From: GCA-2697345 sp002697345 | GTDB taxonomy: Bacteria; Pseudomonadota; Alphaproteobacteria; Rhodobacterales; Rhodobacteraceae | Direction of reading: 5' to 3' | NCBI GenBank assembly: GCA_943787605.1 | Contig: CALSNB010000001.1 | Coordinates: forward strand, 744,001-808,000 | Length of the DNA stretch: 64,000 bases | Part shown: positions 52,487 through 61,142 of the stretch, piece after piece | Layout: each line of letters opens with the position of its first letter | Numbering within the stretch: position 1 is the first letter of the stretch | Translations under genes and position numbers: made by a program | Notes under the pieces: generated by a model | The model's database searches: none | What the model saw: only the letters and a program-made list of their open reading frames with translations | Told to the model about the DNA's origin: nothing

Positions 52487-53283
52487 TGGAAAAAATTTGT
52501 TTTACAGTCTTGGGATCTGGTTCATCTGGGGGCGTGCCAAGAATAGGTGGCCATTGGGGAGCCTGTGATCCTCAAAACTCAAAAAACAGAAGACGCCGAT
52601 GTTCCCTTTTAATTGAAAAAACGATAAACGATAAAACAACCACGATACTCATCGATACATCGCCAGATCTGAGGGAACAACTATTAAGTGAAGATGTAAC
52701 ACGCCTTGACGGAGTTTTATACACACACTTTCATGCAGACCATATGAATGGTATTGATGACCTAAGAATGGTAGTCTTCAATATGAAGGAACGGATAAAT
52801 ATCTGGGCTGATGATCAAACAAAAGCCAATCTTTTAGATAGGTTTGGCTATGCATTTATAAAGCCAGAGGCCTCGCCATATCCCCCAATACTAATAATGA
52901 ATTCATTAAACGGTCCATTCCAAATAGGTGGTCCTGCTGGGTTAGTTGATATCAAACCATTTAAAGTTAATCATGGGTCAATTGATAGCCTAGGTTTCAG
53001 AGTAGGGAATTTTGCATATATCCCAGATGTTTTTGAATTATATGACGAAAGTTGGGCTGCACTAAAAAACCTTGATTATCTAATTATTGACGCCCTTCGT
53101 AGAACTCCTCACCCGTCCCATACTCACCTTGAAAAAACACTTAAGTGGATTGAAGAACTAGCTCCTAAAAATGCTGTTCTGACAAACATGCATATAGATA
53201 TGGACTACGAAACTTTATGTGCAGAGTTGCCTAACAATGTTCGACCCGCCTTTGACGGGATGCGCATTGAACTGGATATCTAA
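52486..53283 (+). CDS. MBL-fold metal-dependent phosphodiesterase (PhnP-like)
   Basis: A 265-residue metallohydrolase starting VLGSGSSGGVPRIGGHWGAC, the strand-turn signature of PhnP/RNase Z-type enzymes, with a complete metal site LYTHFHADHMNGIDDLR and the later NHGSIDSLGFR and NMHIDMDYE. It probably hydrolyses cyclic phosphodiesters; the exact substrate is not known for this operon member. ATG overlaps the tatD stop and the stop abuts the next GTG start. Confidence 0.88.
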   Translation: MEKICFTVLGSGSSGGVPRIGGHWGACDPQNSKNRRRRCSLLIEKTINDKTTTILIDTSPDLREQLLSEDVTRLDGVLYTHFHADHMNGIDDLRMVVFNMKERINIWADDQTKANLLDRFGYAFIKPEASPYPPILIMNSLNGPFQIGGPAGLVDIKPFKVNHGSIDSLGFRVGNFAYIPDVFELYDESWAALKNLDYLIIDALRRTPHPSHTHLEKTLKWIEELAPKNAVLTNMHIDMDYETLCAELPNNVRPAFDGMRIELDI

Positions 53284-54213
53284 GTGAGTGCTCTAATTAA
53301 CGTACTACTACCAGTTTTCTTAATAATTGGAGTGGGCTTTACCTCTGCTAAACTTAAATGGTTACCCTCAAGTGCAGTAGATGGAGTAATGTTATTTACT
53401 CAGAAATTTGCAATTCCTTGTTTATTATTTAACGCAATGGTAAATATCGAAATAGGTAACTACTTTAACTTTCTATTGATAGTTTCTTATTTTATCCCCT
53501 CACTAATAGGATTTTTTTTAGGAATATTAATATCTCGATCTCTTTTAAAATACTCTCTCGAAAAGAGTGTCGTAATAGGTTTTTGTTGTCTTTATTCTAA
53601 CTCCCTTATGTTGGGTCTACCAATAATGGAACAAGCGTATGGTACAAACTCATTAGGACCAAACTATGCTATAATTGCTTTGAATACTCCGTTTTGCTAT
53701 ATGACAGGCATAGTTTTCATGGAGTTTGTGAAAGGTCGCGGAAACGGGTTAAGTTCAACGGTAGGCAAAGCTATAAAGGGAATTTTCAATAATATTCTAG
53801 TTTTAAGCATTTTATTAGGGATTTTAATAAATATTTTAGAAATTATTATACCTACAACTATTAATAATGCGATTGATATAATCATTAAAGCAGCAATACC
53901 AACGGCGATATTCGGTCTCGGTGGAGTTTTAGCTCGTTACAAAGTAAATGGTGATATTCTGCCAGTATTAGTAATTGCATTAATAGCGCTACTAATGAAA
54001 CCAAGTTTAGGTTATTATTTGGCCGATTATAATCAATTAGATAAAAATTCAATTCGAGCCGTGGTGCTAACTGCAGCAATGGCTCCCGGCTTGAATGCCT
54101 ATATCTTCGCTAATATGTACAATACAGGAACAAAAATTGCTGCAACCTCAGTCCTATTTTCCACCACACTGTCCGTGTTTACTTTATGGTATTGGTTGAG
54201 CGTCCTAGCTTAA
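53284..54213 (+). CDS. AEC family transporter (auxin efflux carrier type)
   Basis: A 309-residue inner-membrane protein with about ten helices, starting SALINVLLPVFLIIGVGFTS; the C-terminal GGVLARYK and AAMAPGLNAYIFANMY blocks are typical of bacterial AEC permeases for malonate, malate or other carboxylates. GTG 53284 directly follows the previous stop codon. Last gene of the operon, followed by a strong terminator. Confidence 0.88.
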   Translation: MSALINVLLPVFLIIGVGFTSAKLKWLPSSAVDGVMLFTQKFAIPCLLFNAMVNIEIGNYFNFLLIVSYFIPSLIGFFLGILISRSLLKYSLEKSVVIGFCCLYSNSLMLGLPIMEQAYGTNSLGPNYAIIALNTPFCYMTGIVFMEFVKGRGNGLSSTVGKAIKGIFNNILVLSILLGILINILEIIIPTTINNAIDIIIKAAIPTAIFGLGGVLARYKVNGDILPVLVIALIALLMKPSLGYYLADYNQLDKNSIRAVVLTAAMAPGLNAYIFANMYNTGTKIAATSVLFSTTLSVFTLWYWLSVLA

Positions 54214-54220
54214 AAAAATA

Positions 54221-54257
54221 AAAGTACTGAGGATAAAAACCCCAGTACTTTTTTTTG
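54221..54257. terminator. Rho-independent terminator
   Basis: AAAGTACTGAGG and CCCCAGTACTTT form a GC-containing stem around a short A-rich loop, followed by eight T in the plus direction and preceded by a T-rich complement for the minus direction. It closes the dac-AEC operon and can also end the small lipoprotein gene transcribed towards it. Confidence 0.88.
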
Positions 54258-54280
54258 ATATTATAAAAGTCTTTATTTTA

Positions 54281-54397
54281 TTAATTAGAAGCCGATGTTC
54301 CAAACCAATTCATTGGATTGACATAAGAGTCTTGAATTGATGCACACCCACCTAAAAGTGTTGCTGCGGTAAGTATAATAGCTAATCTAGTTTTCAT
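54281..54397 (-). CDS. Small lipoprotein
   Basis: A 38-residue protein, MKTRLAIILTAATLLGGCAS, then a short tail ending VNPMNWFGTSASN. The LLGGC lipobox predicts lipidation at Cys18, leaving a 21-residue mature peptide. Small lipoproteins with an NPxNWFG end recur in marine Alphaproteobacteria, with unknown role. ATG 54397 has GAGG at 8 bp; longer upstream starts have no ribosome-binding site. Confidence 0.7.
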   Translation of the reverse strand: MKTRLAIILTAATLLGGCASIQDSYVNPMNWFGTSASN

Positions 54398-54689
54398 TAC
54401 TGTAAACCTCATTTTGTAAATATGTTCGTAAACTAATCTATAGAAACCATTCTGAAAAGCGAAAAATTCACCGTACAAAAATAAAACCTACTTTAATACT
54501 TTTAAAAATTTAAGTTTAAAGTCACCAAACATCATTTTAAGGCGTCATACAATATACTAGTGAGAGGTAATAACACTATGCCATTATCTAAAAATATCAC
54601 AGCCCGAACCTAATCCCCACAGAGATCAACATATTGCTATCAAGATACTATCAAGTGGCACTATTTTTTAAAATCTATTTAAAAAATGA

Positions 54690-56405
54690 TTAGATATGAT
54701 CTTTATTGTTCTTAGATAAGATCTTAGCGTGTCGCATTATATCCTCTTGGTTTTCAAAGTGTATTTGTCTCGCTAATCCAGTATATTTAGCAGTAACTTC
54801 AGGTGGTAAGTCCGACTCTCTGTGAACACCAACTAAGATACCATGTTTTAGTGCTCCACCGGTTTTTCTTAATATATCTTTCTCTGACATAGTTACCCTT
54901 TGAGCCATTCTCCTCGACCACTCGCTAAGCTTTTCATAAAGACCTCCGATTACCTGATTATATTCTTCAAGATCTCCAACATCTTTTAATTCATTGGGAT
55001 CTTCTAATAAATCAAATAACATCGGTCTGTGTTTCCCAGCAGAGTGCATAAGCTTATACCTACCATCAAACACCATAAAGAGTCTGGACTGCCAGGTTTC
55101 CAATTCTAGCACTTTACGCATTGGTGTTATGGAATAGTCATATTCACTAATGACAAACTCTCGCCAGTTTTCAGGTCTTTCTCCTCGCAATAGTGGGACA
55201 AGAGATTTTCCTTCAAGTATATGAATTGGTACTTCACCACCTATCATTTCAACAAATGTAGGCGCTAGATCTATCTGTTCTACCAATGCATCACAGATCG
55301 TCCCTCGGCTAATATCAAACTCACTGTCAGGGTGATATAAAATTAAAGGTACTTTAACAGAAACATCATGGAAAAGGTCTTTCTCGCCCAGCCAATGGTC
55401 CCCCAGATAATCACCATGATCTGAAGTAAGAGCAATAATTGTATCTTTAATTTTACCAGTATTTTCAAGGTGATCCAGAATTAAACCTAACTGGTCATCA
55501 CATTGTTTTATTAACCCCATATAGGCAATGATTGCTTTTATACGTGCCTCATCATTTTGAAAGGTCTTTGCGATTTTATTATTAAAAAATGCCTCATAAA
55601 CAGGATGAGGGTTTTCTTTTTCTGCCTCAGTACGAATTAATGTTTGCACATCTTCTTTCGTGTACATGTTGTGATAGGGCGCTGGCACGATGTAAGGCCA
55701 GTGTGGTTTTATAAAGCTAACATGAGCACACCAGGGCCCAGAAGCCTCTTCCAAAAATTTTATTGCTTCCCTCGTCAACCAAGGGGTCTCACTATCTTGT
55801 TCATTAATGTTGGCTGGTTTGTCAGAGTTCTCTAAAAACCAGCCTGATGCTAACTTACCACTCTCGACTGAACCATTTGCGTAATCTGCCCAAGGGTTTT
55901 CACCATCATATCCTTTTGATTTCAGATACCTATTATATGGGCCATCATTCTCGCCATAATCACCGCTGGGTCCTGTTCCATATAAACCATCATCACGAAC
56001 CCACGGATCGAATCCACACTCAGCTTGACGAACACCAATTAAGCTATCTTTTTTGATACCTAATCTTTCCATACCCTCGTCATCCGCTTCCATATGCGTT
56101 TTGCCCAATAGCCAACAATCCATACCCAGCTTTCTAAGGTGATCTCCTAATGTGATTTCTCCAACTCGCAGTGGAAACTTGTTCCAAGATGCACCGTGAC
56201 TTGAAACATATCGGCCAGTATAGGTGCTCATTCTACTAGCTCCACACACAGGAGATTGCACATAAGTATTAGTAAAGTTAACTCCCAAGGTAGAAATTCG
56301 ATCAAAGTTTGGTGTTTTTAAAGTTTTGTGCCCTGCATAACTCAGATAATCAAAACGTAGCTGGTCGTACATAATAAATAAAATATTTTTTTTTGTCTTT
56401 ACCAT
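54690..56405 (-). CDS. Type I sulfatase with C-x-A-S-R active site
   Basis: A 571-residue sulfatase. Metal-site start: NILFIMYDQLRFDYLSY. Formylglycine site: QSPVCGASRMSTYTGRY (Cys54), with Ala in place of the usual Pro. Second metal site: IALTSDHGDYLGDHWLGEK. It closely resembles the sulfatase two genes upstream, with the same HWPY and EKDLFHDVSVKVPLI blocks, so the two are paralogs. No signal peptide. Last gene of a GST-sulfatase-thiolase-sulfatase operon, 6 bp after the thiolase gene. Confidence 0.88.
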   Translation of the reverse strand: MVKTKKNILFIMYDQLRFDYLSYAGHKTLKTPNFDRISTLGVNFTNTYVQSPVCGASRMSTYTGRYVSSHGASWNKFPLRVGEITLGDHLRKLGMDCWLLGKTHMEADDEGMERLGIKKDSLIGVRQAECGFDPWVRDDGLYGTGPSGDYGENDGPYNRYLKSKGYDGENPWADYANGSVESGKLASGWFLENSDKPANINEQDSETPWLTREAIKFLEEASGPWCAHVSFIKPHWPYIVPAPYHNMYTKEDVQTLIRTEAEKENPHPVYEAFFNNKIAKTFQNDEARIKAIIAYMGLIKQCDDQLGLILDHLENTGKIKDTIIALTSDHGDYLGDHWLGEKDLFHDVSVKVPLILYHPDSEFDISRGTICDALVEQIDLAPTFVEMIGGEVPIHILEGKSLVPLLRGERPENWREFVISEYDYSITPMRKVLELETWQSRLFMVFDGRYKLMHSAGKHRPMLFDLLEDPNELKDVGDLEEYNQVIGGLYEKLSEWSRRMAQRVTMSEKDILRKTGGALKHGILVGVHRESDLPPEVTAKYTGLARQIHFENQEDIMRHAKILSKNNKDHI

Positions 56406-56411
56406 ACTCTA

Positions 56412-57578
56412 TCAGTTCCCATTATGCACGGGCTCCAGAATTGAACAATAATTCGCAACGCCTGATCCACCCATATTAAACAAACAACCTAAAGTTGCGT
56501 CCTCTTTTTGCATCAAACCCGCCTCCCCACATAGCTGAGCGGCAACTAGTGCATGCATCGAAACACCCGTAGCACCAACAGGGTGACCTTTTGCTTTCAA
56601 ACCTCCAGATAGATTTATGGGCAATGATCCATTAGAGTAGACCAAACCTTCAGAAATTGCTCTGGATCCTTGTCCAGATTTAGTTATTCCCATAGCCTCA
56701 TAGATAAGAAGTTCAGCCATAGTAAAACAATCATGTACCTCTGCGAAATCAAGATTATTAACGTTAATCTTAGCTTCTGTGAATGCTCTCTTAAAAGCCT
56801 CAGTTGGACCTTCAAACTTTAAAATATCTCGACTAGACATTGGTAGAAAATCATTTACTTGAACACCTGCACGAAATCTAACCGCTCGATCAAAGTTATG
56901 TGAAATATCATCAGAAACCATGACGACTGCCGCGGCGCCATCAGAAATTAGCGAACAATCTGTCAATCTTAATGGTGACGCAACCATCGGATTTTTATCA
57001 CTAATATTATTACAGAAATCAAAATTCACATTTTTTTGAATCTGTGCAAGTGGATTTTTTATAGCGTTAGTATGATTTTTTACAGCAATTTTTGCTAAAA
57101 TCTCAGATTTATCGCCGTTTACTTGAAAGTAAGCATCAGCATATCGAGCAAAAATATGTGGAAATGAGACCCCACCCTCCTCTTCCTGATATGAAGCAGT
57201 CATTAACGCTTCAGTTACACCCTTAGTATCTTTAGCCGTCATTTTCTCGACACCTATAACCAGAGTAGTTTTAGCTGTGCCGGCTCTTATAGAGTCTCTT
57301 GCAGCGTAAACCGCTGCAGACCCAGATGCACAGGCATTCTCTACACGTGTTGCCGGGGTAAATCTTAAGTCAGGACTAATCTGTAATGCCAACGAAGAAA
57401 TAAATCCATCTGGCACTAATCCACCATTATAATGGCCAATCCAAATACCGTCTATGTCTTTTGGGTCAAGGTTGGCGTGATCTATAGCTTCAGTTGCCGC
57501 TTTTGAAATCAATTCCTCTAATGAGTCATCTAAACGTCCAAATGATGTATGTCCCCAACCAACAATATGTGCATCCAT
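56412..57578 (-). CDS. Thiolase-fold acyltransferase (SCP2/acetyl-CoA acetyltransferase type)
   Basis: A 388-residue thiolase superfamily protein. The acyl-carrying Cys lies in RVENACASGSAAVYAARD; the active-site His motifs are FAEVHDCFTMAE and GGLKAKGHPVGATG. The second Cys motif of classical thiolases is replaced by LGCLFNMGGSG. This subgroup includes sterol carrier protein X-like thiolases used in side-chain degradation. It sits between two sulfatase genes with 25 and 6 bp spacing, hinting at breakdown of a sulfated acyl or steroid-like compound. Confidence 0.88.
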   Translation of the reverse strand: MDAHIVGWGHTSFGRLDDSLEELISKAATEAIDHANLDPKDIDGIWIGHYNGGLVPDGFISSLALQISPDLRFTPATRVENACASGSAAVYAARDSIRAGTAKTTLVIGVEKMTAKDTKGVTEALMTASYQEEEGGVSFPHIFARYADAYFQVNGDKSEILAKIAVKNHTNAIKNPLAQIQKNVNFDFCNNISDKNPMVASPLRLTDCSLISDGAAAVVMVSDDISHNFDRAVRFRAGVQVNDFLPMSSRDILKFEGPTEAFKRAFTEAKINVNNLDFAEVHDCFTMAELLIYEAMGITKSGQGSRAISEGLVYSNGSLPINLSGGLKAKGHPVGATGVSMHALVAAQLCGEAGLMQKEDATLGCLFNMGGSGVANYCSILEPVHNGN

Positions 57579-57603
57579 ACCATTATTTCCTTTAATTAAA
57601 TTT

Positions 57604-59187
57604 TCACCACTTACCTATAAGTATACCATCTGAAGTTTCTTTTCCACGGGCATTTTCGAGTGCCTCATCAGACAGAGCTACTCTATTTTTTCTTCCTGTT
57701 AAACGATCCAACAAGATTGCATGCATATTCCGCCGAGTTTCTTCGTAATCAACATCTCTACCCAAATCTTGAAATTCGTTAGGATCATCATTTAAATTAA
57801 AAAGTTGGGGCTCAAATCCTCGGAAATATATATACTTCCAATCATTTGTACGAATCATATAACCCCGTGCATCATAGTTCCCTACTCCAAGTATATCTCT
57901 TGCTTTATAGTAAGAGTAATCAATCTCGGAAAAGACGGCACTCCTCCAATTCTCTACAAATTCTCCATGAATCAATGGCTCCAATGATAATCCTTCCAAG
58001 CGATGATCGGCTGATGGTGCACCAGTAGCTGCAAGAAATGTTGGAACCAAGTCAATTGCTTCTACCAGTTCAGATACAACCTTGCCTCTGGTTTTATTAG
58101 CTTCTGGTCTTGGATCATAAATGATAAGAGGAACTCGAACAGAGACTTCATGAAACAATTCTTTTTCTCCAAGCCAATGATCACCTAAATAATCCCCATG
58201 ATCAGATGTAACAACTATCATGGTTTCATCTGCCTTTCCTGACTCCTCAAGCCAGCCAAACAAATTACCTAGGTGATCGTCTATTTGTTTAATCATTCCC
58301 ATATACGCCGGAAGGACAGTCTCACGGACACCTGCTGTTGAGAACGTCTGACTTACTTCCATTTCCATAAAGGCATTATACACGGGATGAGGATTTATTT
58401 TTTCAGAACTATCACGAATTATTGGTTGGAAGGTATTTGGTCCATACATATTATGATAGGGGGCTGGCGCCATATATGGCCAATGGGGTTTTATATAGCT
58501 AAGGTGGCATAACCATGGCACCTCTCCAGTCTCCTGGATAAACTCTCTCGCCCTCATAGTCATATAAGCAGTCTCTGAGTGCTCTTCCCTAACCCTTGCA
58601 GGTAAATTCGAATTTTTCAGATACCATCCAGATAAAAGCTCACCATCAGGTCCTTCAGCAGAATTAGCATAATCATTCCATGGATTTTCGCCTTCATAGC
58701 CCTGTTGTCTTAACCAATCATTATATGGCAGCTTTCCACCTCTCTTTTTCAAAACAACATTGGGATGCAGTCCATCGTCCCGTTCATAAGGATCAAAACC
58801 TGGTTGTGAAATTACCATACCTATTTCTGTACTATTGTTGAGACCCAAACGAGCCATACCTTCTGGGTCAGGTTCCATATGTGTTTTTCCCACAACTGCT
58901 GTTCTGACACCTAAGGGTCGTAAATAGTCCCCCAAAGTTAGCTCTCCGATTGGTAATGGAACCCTGTTCCATGTCGAACCATGACTAAAAACAGTTCTTC
59001 CAGTATAAAAAGAAGCTCGCGACGGTCCACAAACTGGAGACTGAACAAAAGCCCGATCAAATCGAACGCCTTTACTAGCTAACTTATCAATATTAGGCGT
59101 TTTCAAATGAGGGTGGCCATAACAAGATAAGTAATCACACCTAAGCTGATCAGCCATGATAAACAGTATATTTTTAATCTTTGTCAT
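57604..59187 (-). CDS. Type I sulfatase
   Basis: A 527-residue sulfatase. Start: NILFIMADQLRCDYLSCYG. Formylglycine site: QSPVCGPSRASFYTGR (Cys53, standard C-x-P-S-R). Second metal site: VVTSDHGDYLGDHWLGEKEL. It has CHLSYIKPHWPYMAPAPYH, nearly matching its downstream paralog. No signal peptide, so it acts in the cytoplasm on imported sulfate esters. 65 bp after the GST gene and 25 bp before the thiolase gene on the same strand. Confidence 0.9.
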   Translation of the reverse strand: MTKIKNILFIMADQLRCDYLSCYGHPHLKTPNIDKLASKGVRFDRAFVQSPVCGPSRASFYTGRTVFSHGSTWNRVPLPIGELTLGDYLRPLGVRTAVVGKTHMEPDPEGMARLGLNNSTEIGMVISQPGFDPYERDDGLHPNVVLKKRGGKLPYNDWLRQQGYEGENPWNDYANSAEGPDGELLSGWYLKNSNLPARVREEHSETAYMTMRAREFIQETGEVPWLCHLSYIKPHWPYMAPAPYHNMYGPNTFQPIIRDSSEKINPHPVYNAFMEMEVSQTFSTAGVRETVLPAYMGMIKQIDDHLGNLFGWLEESGKADETMIVVTSDHGDYLGDHWLGEKELFHEVSVRVPLIIYDPRPEANKTRGKVVSELVEAIDLVPTFLAATGAPSADHRLEGLSLEPLIHGEFVENWRSAVFSEIDYSYYKARDILGVGNYDARGYMIRTNDWKYIYFRGFEPQLFNLNDDPNEFQDLGRDVDYEETRRNMHAILLDRLTGRKNRVALSDEALENARGKETSDGILIGKW

Positions 59188-59252
59188 ATTACCCTCTTCA
59201 CTTAAAATTCTTCAATTAAGTACTAATTATTAAACGGAACAACCAATTTGAT

Positions 59253-60068
59253 TTAAAAATTAGTCAGTGTTCCGAAAGCTCTAACATCTCTTCCAAGAAC
59301 TTTACCCTGACTTGAATAGTTTTCTAGGCTTTTCATTACATCTTTATTTTCCCAACTTAGCAATGCTATTTTAAAACTTTCACGCTCTGATACTCTATTA
59401 AACCAATCTGTTAAATAAGGTGTGTTTTCAAAAGGCCAATCCATTAAATTACAACGATGGAAATTTGGTGTCCAAGCCACATCACTCAAAGAGTAGACAG
59501 CTCCTCCAAGAAATTGTCTCCCATCTGACAAAATATCTTCTAATTTTTGAAAATGATCATGCGTCCTCGCAACAGCTTCTTCTATTCTCTCTCTTCCAAA
59601 TCCATTAGATAAATCAATTCGGAACTGCTTCAACTGTTCATTTTTATGAGTAACTTGGAATTTATCGAACTGTTCTTGGATCTGTTGAGGACCGCTCTTA
59701 AATAAAAATTCAAAAGACAATAACTTTAAATCCATCTGAGCTTGATCAGCCTTCTTTAAAAGACTTATATCACGATGCAATAATAAATCAGAATCGTTAT
59801 CTGGCAACAGTTCTATAATATCAATTGATTCAATAAATAAACGACCATCTATAATTATAGCAGGTACAAGTCCGTTCGGGTGTATAGCCTGGTAACTTTT
59901 TGTGGCATGTTCATCTTTTGCGATATTAATCACATGACTTTCATATATTGTTTTTGTTTCAGCTAGTACGAGGCGTACCCGCTGTGAACAACTAGACATT
60001 GGTGCATGCCAAAGATGGATACCCTTAAGGTTTTTCAAGAGTTGGTTTTTAGCGCGAATTTCTGCCAT
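59253..60068 (-). CDS. Glutathione S-transferase family protein
   Basis: A 271-residue GST. The thioredoxin-like N-terminal domain has HLWHAPMSSCSQRVRLVLAE, where Ser or Cys would contact glutathione, and the cis-Pro region NGLVPAIIIDGRLFIES. An all-helical C-terminal domain follows. It resembles bacterial GSTs of the beta-etherase or isomerase type, but the substrate is not readable. Probably first gene of the sulfatase-thiolase operon. Confidence 0.82.
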   Translation of the reverse strand: MAEIRAKNQLLKNLKGIHLWHAPMSSCSQRVRLVLAETKTIYESHVINIAKDEHATKSYQAIHPNGLVPAIIIDGRLFIESIDIIELLPDNDSDLLLHRDISLLKKADQAQMDLKLLSFEFLFKSGPQQIQEQFDKFQVTHKNEQLKQFRIDLSNGFGRERIEEAVARTHDHFQKLEDILSDGRQFLGGAVYSLSDVAWTPNFHRCNLMDWPFENTPYLTDWFNRVSERESFKIALLSWENKDVMKSLENYSSQGKVLGRDVRAFGTLTNF

Positions 60069-60189
60069 ATGTGTTAAGTCCTCTATTAACTTTTAACTGC
60101 AGTTTTATTAACATTTTTTCACAAGCCCACGTATCTTTTCATCTACATTCCAGTAACTCATTTTAAAAAGGAGAGATAATAGTAATAAA

Positions 60190-60717
60190 TTATTGTTCAC
60201 AGACTTTATTTTTCAAATTATTATATGCAATTGTTCGTTTTTTAGTAAAATTTAACCCATAGGAATTAGAAATAAGTAGAAATTTTATTATATAGGAGCA
60301 CTTAAAACTATTGCTGGGAGGCAACCAATCTAATGGACCAAATGCACTTTTTTCACGGTTAATCTCCCGACCCACTACAAATAAATTCATGGGGTTATTA
60401 TAAAATGATCTCATTTTTTTTTGAGACCACTCCACCGCCCCATGGTCCCAAGCGAACTTAAGTGGTACAAGATGATCAATATCAACGTTTCTTGCGTTAA
60501 TAAATACATCACCTGTATACAAATCAATCCATCTACCAAACTTTACTAAGCATCCGTCTTCACGTAGTATTATGGGAATAGTAGAATGCTTCTTAAGTAA
60601 TTCATGTCTAGTATTTAAACAGTTCCCATCTAAATCATTCCAACGGCCAAACTTATCTCTGTTATATTTTTCAACTGCAACTGATGAACTCGCAATTAAT
60701 AAAAAGAAGAGAAGCAC
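60190..60717 (-). CDS. Exported HNH-nuclease-like protein (DUF1524-type)
   Basis: About 175 residues from GTG 60717, with a signal peptide (LLFFLLIASSSVAVEKY) and the conserved block NVDIDHLVPLKFAWDHGAVE, then NNPMNLFVVGREINREKSAF and WLPPSN, as in secreted HNH endonucleases of the DUF1524/GmrSD type. The DH and N residues give the expected metal site. A longer frame reaches 60849 but runs through a small lipoprotein gene, so its N-terminal part is not protein coding. The start codon is uncertain. Possibly a periplasmic or extracellular nuclease for nutrient DNA. Confidence 0.7.
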   Translation of the reverse strand: MLLFFLLIASSSVAVEKYNRDKFGRWNDLDGNCLNTRHELLKKHSTIPIILREDGCLVKFGRWIDLYTGDVFINARNVDIDHLVPLKFAWDHGAVEWSQKKMRSFYNNPMNLFVVGREINREKSAFGPLDWLPPSNSFKCSYIIKFLLISNSYGLNFTKKRTIAYNNLKNKVCEQ

Positions 60718-60752
60718 TTGGAAGTTTAATAGTTTATCAAAGAACCTCTTAC

Positions 60753-60890
60753 CTATGGTGCTATTATTGCCCCAATGGATCGCACATCGTAAGCCGCTCC
60801 CTCTAGGACCTCTCCAGCCCCATTGGCTAACCCACCTATAGTTCCGCATCCAGTTAAAAGTAGCGTGAGTAAAATAAAAATATTTTTCAT
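60753..60890 (-). CDS. Small entericidin-like lipoprotein, 45 residues
   Basis: MKNIFILLTLLLTGCGTIGG, then a tail ending VRSIGAIIAP and TAG 60753. The lipobox LLTGC predicts lipidation at Cys15. AAGGG lies 7 bp before ATG 60890. It resembles entericidin-like small lipoproteins (Gly/Ala-rich tail). It lies immediately upstream of the HNH protein on the same strand, 35 bp before its likely start. Confidence 0.6.
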   Translation of the reverse strand: MKNIFILLTLLLTGCGTIGGLANGAGEVLEGAAYDVRSIGAIIAP

Positions 60891-61142
60891 CTACATCCCT
60901 TAAATAATATGAGTATATTTTTATGGAGTTATACTCTTTAAGTCAATAATGAAAAACAAATCCGTCCAAATGTCATAAGCTAGCAAATTTCAATCTACGA
61001 GATATCAGGGTTAAATATTTATTTAACGATATTTAAAAATTGATAGATATATATTATCAAAAAACCTGATGTTAGTTGTTAAAATCTAAGATAATGGTTA
61101 TCGTCTTACTTTTAATAAAATACAATTTTGGGATAAAATTCT

